A stretch of 9,202 nucleotides of DNA, from assembly GCA_002404345.1 (NCBI GenBank), contig DHJN01000251.1, positions 14,379 to 23,580 on the forward strand, read 5' to 3'. The stretch is from Actinobacteria bacterium UBA4719. GTDB taxonomy: Bacteria > Actinomycetota > Actinomycetes > Actinomycetales > Dermatophilaceae. Each line of letters opens with the position of its first letter. Within the stretch, counting starts at the first letter, position 1. Positions 4,989 through 9,202 of this stretch are shown piece by piece. The position numbers and the translations under genes were made by a program. The notes under the pieces were generated by a model that was not told where the DNA came from, made no database searches, and was given only the letters and a program-made list of their open reading frames with translations.

Positions 4989-6713
4989 CTACGGCGCGGC
5001 CGTGCCGCCGATCGAGCTGACGGTGAAGACCATCCCCGCCTGACGGTGCCCCACGATCGTGCACCAGCCCTTGAGGTTGCGGCCGACGACGCCGACGTCC
5101 AGACGCACGGTCCTGCCACGGGTGATCCGCGCGGTGATCTGGCCCGTCTCCAGCGCCAGGTCGTGAACGTCCGGGTCCGTGTTGGTCACGACCAGGACGA
5201 GGCGGTTGCCAGCAGGCACGTCCACTGAGGCCGGCACGAAGCGCATGTTGCTGCTGACCACATTGACCGTGGTGACTCGTCCGGTCGCGACGTCACCGCC
5301 CGAAGCTGCGGTGACACCACGATCGAGTGCCGCCGGGTCGAGTGCGACTCCGACGGCCACGGCGAGCACGACTGAGGCCACAGCCACCGCCGCCTGGCCG
5401 GTATGCCGTCCGCGAACCATCGCGGCCGGCTCCGGAATGTGTCTGCTCACGGGGGTGGGGTCGTTTGTCGCCTGCCGGGCGACACGCTTGGCCCGCAGGG
5501 CATACAGCACCGCGGAGACCAGCAGCGGAAGGAACGCGGCGAACGCGCCGAGCACGAGGACCGAGACCAGGACACGCACGAGGTGGGGAACCGGTAGGAC
5601 GCAGACGACGAGGCCAACGTTGATGAGCACGGCACGCAAGGCGTTGCCACGGTCCAGTCGCGCCTGGGTTCCTCGCAGAATGATGGGTCCGCCGCCCATG
5701 ACGACGGGCACCAGGAAGGACAGGGCGCCGAGCATGACCTGCGCGGCGAACCCGGCGGCCAGGGGAGTGATGAGCAGTCCCAGGCGGTCCGTGACGAGCT
5801 GCCACGTCGGGCTGCGCACCAACACTGTGCCCAGGCCCAGGAGGGACCCGATGAGCCAGATCACGGCCGCCATGACCGACCACGTGGCATAGGCCGAGGG
5901 TGCCTTGTTGCGGGCCACTTGGGCCAGCGGCCGGACGGCCCAGAGGACTCCGCCCAGATACCCTGCCACGCCCACCGCCGCCAACGCCTGCAGCCCGCCG
6001 AGGGCACCCGTGACGGTGACGACGACGGAGCCGACCAGGATCGGAAGTGCCTGGCGCGCAACGCGTTCGGCGCCCTCGGCGATCCGGGTGCGCAGCATCG
6101 TCGGCCAGAGGGTGACCAGGGTGCCCATCACCGTGAGACCGATCCAGCCCAACAGGTTGAGGGTGATGTGGGCGATCACCAACCGTCCGTGCCACGGCTC
6201 AGCCGGGTCACGCGCCAGGGCTGCGCCCAGCCCGGCGCCGATCGGCAGGGCCAGCGAGGCGCAGACGTAGTAGCGCACCGTTGCACCGAAGCGCGATGCC
6301 AGTGCAGCGCGGGCTTGCCGGGCCAGCGTGATGCCGTGCGCTGCGGCCGCGGCGCCCACGACCACGGACCCGACCAGCGTGAGGATCCAGACGGCGCTCA
6401 CCATCCCGGTGACGACCGTGATGACGCCGACGTTGAGGGCGACCATCCGGGCGGCCTGCCAGCGCCGTGATCCGGCGGTGGCGCGGCGCCGCAGAAGGGC
6501 ATCCGCGAAGTGGGAGCTCCAGACGAAGATCGCGTTGGTGACGGCGCCCAGCAACAGCAGGTGGACCAGCAGCCAGGGCGACTCGGAGACGTAGCGGTGG
6601 AACAGGCTGACCGCCAACAGCGCGGCAAGCCAGGCAGCAACCGGCGCGTTGGCACCGATGTGCCACCTGGTGCGGTCACGCAGAGCCAGCGGGCCCGTGG
6701 GGTCGAGCGTCAT
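4989..6713 (-). CDS. Polytopic membrane protein fused to a type-1 copper (cupredoxin) domain
   Basis: A 574-residue protein. Residues about 20-410 hold roughly ten or more hydrophobic segments with membrane histidines (H51, H68, H182) in motifs such as VHLLLLGAVTNAIFVWSSHF and AHITLNLLGW. These recall NnrS and haem-copper oxidase subunit I-like domains. After a polar linker, a further membrane segment (about 438-460) leads to a C-terminal cupredoxin domain (about 480-567), expected outside the membrane. It has a complete type-1 copper set: H517 in VHDLAL, then C551, H556 and M561 (C-x4-H-x4-M). A role in periplasmic-side electron transfer is likely; nitric oxide or nitrite chemistry is possible. 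Related actinobacterial proteins, as remembered, carry multicopper oxidase or NirK domains after a similar membrane part, whereas this one ends after a single cupredoxin. Its ATG overlaps the stop of the upstream membrane gene (ATGA). It ends at a TAG with no sign of truncation. Confidence 0.75.
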   Translation of the reverse strand: MTLDPTGPLALRDRTRWHIGANAPVAAWLAALLAVSLFHRYVSESPWLLVHLLLLGAVTNAIFVWSSHFADALLRRRATAGSRRWQAARMVALNVGVITVVTGMVSAVWILTLVGSVVVGAAAAAHGITLARQARAALASRFGATVRYYVCASLALPIGAGLGAALARDPAEPWHGRLVIAHITLNLLGWIGLTVMGTLVTLWPTMLRTRIAEGAERVARQALPILVGSVVVTVTGALGGLQALAAVGVAGYLGGVLWAVRPLAQVARNKAPSAYATWSVMAAVIWLIGSLLGLGTVLVRSPTWQLVTDRLGLLITPLAAGFAAQVMLGALSFLVPVVMGGGPIILRGTQARLDRGNALRAVLINVGLVVCVLPVPHLVRVLVSVLVLGAFAAFLPLLVSAVLYALRAKRVARQATNDPTPVSRHIPEPAAMVRGRHTGQAAVAVASVVLAVAVGVALDPAALDRGVTAASGGDVATGRVTTVNVVSSNMRFVPASVDVPAGNRLVLVVTNTDPDVHDLALETGQITARITRGRTVRLDVGVVGRNLKGWCTIVGHRQAGMVFTVSSIGGTAAP

Positions 6714-7903
6714 GGGGCGGCAAGTGTCGTTGGCGGAGCGGAGGCAGCGGAGGCAGCAGAGGCGGCATCGACGGCATCTGTGGCGGCAGTGGCGGCGGTG
6801 GCGGCAGTGGCGGCAGTGGCTAGTCGGTGGAGGCGACCCGCCCGAATGGCCGCGCCGGCCGTGATGGCAGCGAACCCGAGCAAGGCGACGACATTCAGGG
6901 CGCCACCGATCTGGCGGGCGAGATCGAGGCTGCCGGCGTCACCGACGGCCAGCCGCAGGAGCAGTGAGACGTGCAGCAGAACCGGCGGCGCGATCATCAC
7001 CGGGTGGTAGGGCAACCGGCAGTGCAGGACGGCAGGGAGGATGACGGGCGCGTGGGCCATGATCATCGACATCGTGAAGCCGATGAAGACGGCGTGGATG
7101 ACCGCGTCATAGGCCGGGCCTTCCGTGACAGCGCCGGCCAGGACCCAGATCCCACCCGTGACGGCGAGCCAGACGTATCCCGCCAGCAGACACCCGGCCA
7201 TGAAACGCGGCAGGCCCCTGGCCCGGATCGTGCGTCGGGCGACGTCGTGGACCACCAGCCACCAGACCAGAGCCAGCAGCGACAGGCCGAGCACCGGATA
7301 TCCGAAGGCCGGCCAGAGCAGCGTCAGGACCGTGCCGAGCGTGATCATGGCCGCGAGGGCGAGGAGCTGGGCGACCGTGGCGTAGGTGAGCAGGGTCACT
7401 CGCGCGAGCTCGAGCCGTTCGCCGGCGATGGTGAGCACGATGAAACACGTCAGCCAGGGCAGGAGACGCGCGATCGGTATGCCGCCGAGCCACAACAGCG
7501 CCCCTCCGGTGGCCAGAACGGCCCCAAACGCTTGGACGAGAACGGAGTGGTCGCGCTGTCGTCGCCACAGCGGGATGTAGACCCCGATGAGCGCGGCCGC
7601 CCCGGCGGCGAGCGCAATCTGCCCCAGCGCAAGAGGTGCCGCGGAGGTCAGGAGCAGCCCGCCGACGCCGAGCAGGGCGGGGGCGGCGTACCCGGCGCGG
7701 CGTCGTAGGGCAACGGCGCGCTCGAGGGCGATGACGGTGCCGACGAACCCCAGAACCATCACCATGCCGTGGGCATCGGGCAACCGTTCTGTCGTGACGG
7801 GCGCGGGTATACCGAGCAACAGCAGACCCGCATCCAGGCCGGCTAGGAGGGCCACGCCTGCCGGAATGAGGAAGATCAGCCGCCGGTTCATCTGGCCGTT
7901 CAT
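6710..7903 (-). CDS. NnrS-like polytopic membrane protein
   Basis: A 397-residue integral membrane protein with about 11-12 hydrophobic segments. Histidines in or near membrane segments include H45 (DAHGMVMVLGFVG), H270 and H284 (IHAVFIGFTMSMIMAH), H300 (LPYHPVM) and H311. The pattern of a His-Gly segment, a later His followed by a small-residue helix, and a proline-His loop resembles NnrS, a haem- and copper-containing membrane protein linked to nitric-oxide metabolism. Similarity is at family level and function is not proven. It is encoded between a winged-helix regulator and the cupredoxin fusion, with ATGA overlaps on both sides, so the three are co-translated and the two membrane proteins probably work together. 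An alternative start is ATG at 7891 (residue 5). The last 35 residues are a low-complexity Ala/Thr/Ser tail built from 9-bp DNA repeats and are probably cytosolic and disordered. Confidence 0.7.
   Translation of the reverse strand: MNGQMNRRLIFLIPAGVALLAGLDAGLLLLGIPAPVTTERLPDAHGMVMVLGFVGTVIALERAVALRRRAGYAAPALLGVGGLLLTSAAPLALGQIALAAGAAALIGVYIPLWRRQRDHSVLVQAFGAVLATGGALLWLGGIPIARLLPWLTCFIVLTIAGERLELARVTLLTYATVAQLLALAAMITLGTVLTLLWPAFGYPVLGLSLLALVWWLVVHDVARRTIRARGLPRFMAGCLLAGYVWLAVTGGIWVLAGAVTEGPAYDAVIHAVFIGFTMSMIMAHAPVILPAVLHCRLPYHPVMIAPPVLLHVSLLLRLAVGDAGSLDLARQIGGALNVVALLGFAAITAGAAIRAGRLHRLATAATAATAATAATDAVDAASAASAASAPPTTLAAP
6732..6820. repeat. 9-bp tandem repeats encoding an Ala-rich C-terminal tail
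   Basis: Two blocks of 9-bp units inside the 3' end of the NnrS-like gene. At 6732-6767 there are four units close to GAGGCAGCG. At 6781-6820 there are four units of TGGCGGCAG (one with a single change) plus a partial unit. On the coding strand they give (Thr-Ala-Ala)n and (Ser-Ala-Ala)n. Unit length is a multiple of three, so copy-number change alters tail length without breaking the frame. Confidence 0.85.
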
Positions 7904-8694
7904 CCGGTGTTCCCGCGAGGGGGAAGCAGGTCCAGGCGGCAGGCCCCGGGCTCCGAAAAGGGTTGCAGCGCAATGCGTTCCGTTCGTTCCGGGTCGGCGC
8001 CCAGCTCATCGAGCACGCCACGAACGACACCGAGATGGACTCCGCAGACCACCTCAGGATGCTGGTGGGCTGCCTCCAGCAGGGGGCAACGCCACAGCTT
8101 GACCACGCCGATGCGTGCATCGGCACTAGGAGCGAACCCGAGCTCCTCCAGCAGGGTGACCACCTCGCGACGGGCCGCCACGGCGCTGGGTACCATCGCA
8201 GCGCCGGGAACCGGGCCCTCGCCCTCGCCCTCGGCCCCAGCTAAAGTCTGAGGAGGGGATCGCCGGACCAGCTCCCGACCCCACATCCGGCCCGCTTCGA
8301 TGGAATCGGCGCGCGGTTGTCGGCTGGTCCGGGCGATCTGTGCGGCCAATGCGGAGGCGAGACCGGCATACTCCCGGGCCCCCTGATCGGAGCCGACCTC
8401 GGGCGCAGCGCTGTACAGCCAGGCGGGACGCCCGCGGCCCTGTGCCGGAGCGCGGACTCGAACGGCCAGCCGGTCGTCCACCAAGCCGTCCAGATGCTCG
8501 CGGATCGTGTTGGGGTGTTGTCGAGTCAGCGTCGAAAGAGCCTTCACCGTGCAGGGTTCGGGCTGGTCGATCAGGACGCCCAGGATGCCGGCCCGCGCGG
8601 TCGAGATGTGTGCCCGTCGCCGGTTCGCCCGCGGCGTCGGCACAGGACCGTATCCCGGCCGTGGGCCAGCGGTCGCCACCTGATTAGTTTTCAC
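7900..8694 (-). CDS. Winged-helix transcriptional regulator with C-terminal Cys cluster (SufR-like)
   Basis: A 264-residue regulator. Residues about 32-95 form a winged helix-turn-helix, with recognition-helix-like HPNTIREHLDGLVDDRL and a wing containing GRGRPAWLY. The C-terminal part has C203, C217 and C252 (WRCPLLEAAHQHPEVVCGVH, then EPGAC), the pattern of SufR-type Fe-S regulators. SufR uses four cysteines; only three are clear here, so a histidine (H212 or H220) or another ligand may complete the site, or the cluster may be labile. C48 lies in the DNA-binding part. A Gly-Glu repeat insert (GAEGEGEG, from three GCCCTC units at 8215-8232) sits between the domains. The GTG at 8694 has no Shine-Dalgarno sequence and lies about 13 bases after a TATTAC -10-like element, so a leaderless transcript is likely; GTG at 8679 is an alternative. 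It overlaps the downstream membrane gene (ATGA). It probably regulates itself, the two membrane genes and the divergent hemerythrin gene. Confidence 0.8.
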   Translation of the reverse strand: MKTNQVATAGPRPGYGPVPTPRANRRRAHISTARAGILGVLIDQPEPCTVKALSTLTRQHPNTIREHLDGLVDDRLAVRVRAPAQGRGRPAWLYSAAPEVGSDQGAREYAGLASALAAQIARTSRQPRADSIEAGRMWGRELVRRSPPQTLAGAEGEGEGPVPGAAMVPSAVAARREVVTLLEELGFAPSADARIGVVKLWRCPLLEAAHQHPEVVCGVHLGVVRGVLDELGADPERTERIALQPFSEPGACRLDLLPPRGNTG

Positions 8695-8698
8695 GGAG

Positions 8699-8717
8699 CA
8701 AAGTGTAATAAACTTTC
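8699..8717. promoter_or_regulatory. Divergent promoter with AT-rich palindromic operator
   Basis: AAAGT, seven bases (GTAATAA), ACTTT at 8700-8716 forms a perfect 5-bp inverted repeat in otherwise GC-rich DNA. It coincides with -10-like sequences in both directions: TATTAC towards the regulator and TAATAA towards the hemerythrin gene. A protein bound here could control both transcripts. The regulator start at 8694 is only six bases beyond the palindrome arm. The regulator encoded next door is the natural candidate to bind. The rest of the gap to 8789 holds only the hemerythrin ribosome-binding site and a GGTGCC direct repeat. Confidence 0.5.
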
Positions 8718-8789
8718 GTCATGCTTCGCCACCCAAGGCGGGCCGGGGTGCCGCAAGGTGCCTCATCGCGTTGAGTCGGAGGAGTTCTC

Positions 8790-9202
8790 ATGAGTACGGT
8801 TGTTGTCGCAACAAGCGCCGCAGACGCCCAAGCCGTCGAGGCCGTGAAGAATCATCACGCACAGCTGTCCGGCGCCCTTGCCGTTCAGGTGGAGGCGCTT
8901 GTCGACGCCGCGGCCCGAGGCGATCTGCCCGGTGCCGGCGCCGCGGCCCAAGCCCTGGTCCGGTGGTGTGACGCGGAGCTGGTCCCGCATGCGCTCGCGG
9001 AGGAAAAGGCCATGTACCCCAAGGCGCACGAGGATCCTCGTGCCCGACTGCTGGTCGACGCCATGCTCGCCGAGCACCGCGACCTCGTTGCGCTGGTCGA
9101 AGCCATTCGGCACGCTACGGGCCCGGTGCGTGCCGCGGCCAACGCCCAGGCGCTCCGGTCGCTGTTCGACTCGCACCTGGTCAAGGAGAACGAGCAGATC
9201 CT
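8790..9202 (+). CDS. Hemerythrin-domain protein, N-terminal part
   Basis: The first 137 codons of a gene cut by the right edge. The start ATG at 8790 follows a strong GGAGGAG ribosome-binding site (8778-8784). It encodes a four-helix hemerythrin/HHE domain that should bind a di-iron centre. Visible ligand candidates are the NHH motif (residues 21-23), VPHALAEEKAMYP (His and Glu), MLAEHRDLV and FDSHLVKENE, in the usual order. Domains of this family sense or bind oxygen, or handle nitric oxide and iron; many actinobacterial versions continue into a DUF2249 domain, which would lie outside this window. No signal peptide or membrane segment is seen, so it is probably cytosolic. It is divergent from the Cys-cluster regulator gene and shares the AT-rich operator region with it, which suggests common control. 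Confidence 0.9.
   Translation, partial: MSTVVVATSAADAQAVEAVKNHHAQLSGALAVQVEALVDAAARGDLPGAGAAAQALVRWCDAELVPHALAEEKAMYPKAHEDPRARLLVDAMLAEHRDLVALVEAIRHATGPVRAAANAQALRSLFDSHLVKENEQI

Noticed and set aside
3503..5020. Long plus-strand open frame of 505 codons opposite the hydrogenase genes
   Set aside because: It is antisense to the well-supported beta-subunit gene, has an Arg/Pro-rich shadow composition with no recognisable motif, and runs through the promoter and the vapBC scar.

Overview
The window is very GC-rich, with dense, often overlapping genes, GTG starts beside ATG starts, and protein families typical of Actinobacteria (a winged-helix Cys regulator, an actinobacterial AddB-like nuclease, a vapBC remnant, a DosR-like box). 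It looks like the chromosome of a soil or aquatic actinobacterium. No rRNA, tRNA, CRISPR array or insertion sequence was found.

Layout. Positions 1-205 (minus) hold the start of a PD-(D/E)XK/AddB-like nuclease that runs off the left edge. Positions 281-1495 (minus) encode an MFS efflux-type transporter. Positions 1591-4654 (minus) are a hydrogenase-type operon. In transcription order it reads: 4Fe-4S beta-type subunit, cNMP-binding-domain protein (split by a one-base frameshift), FAD/NAD/2Fe-2S gamma-type subunit, a 37-residue stub recognisable as the N-terminus of the [NiFe]-hydrogenase small subunit, and a hydrogenase maturation protease. The rest of the small subunit and the whole catalytic large subunit are absent. 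A DosR-like palindrome (4698-4717) lies just upstream of the first gene. Next to it, on the plus strand, is a decayed vapBC toxin-antitoxin scar (4743-4917).

Positions 4989-8694 (minus) are a three-gene operon with ATGA overlaps at both junctions. It encodes a winged-helix regulator with a C-terminal Cys cluster related to SufR-type regulators, a polytopic NnrS-like membrane protein, and a second polytopic protein ending in an exported cupredoxin domain with an intact type-1 copper site. A hemerythrin-domain gene (8790-9202, cut by the right edge) is transcribed divergently. A short AT-rich palindrome covers the predicted -10 regions of both directions.

How it fits together. The families point to redox, oxygen or nitric-oxide physiology. 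The left operon is a hypoxia-type hydrogenase locus whose electron-input arm and protease survive without the H2-activating core. The right locus looks like a metal-based sensor, detoxification or electron-transfer module (Fe-S regulator, NnrS-like membrane proteins, copper protein, di-iron protein). The NO/hypoxia role of the right locus is inferred from family resemblance and gene order, not shown by the sequence.
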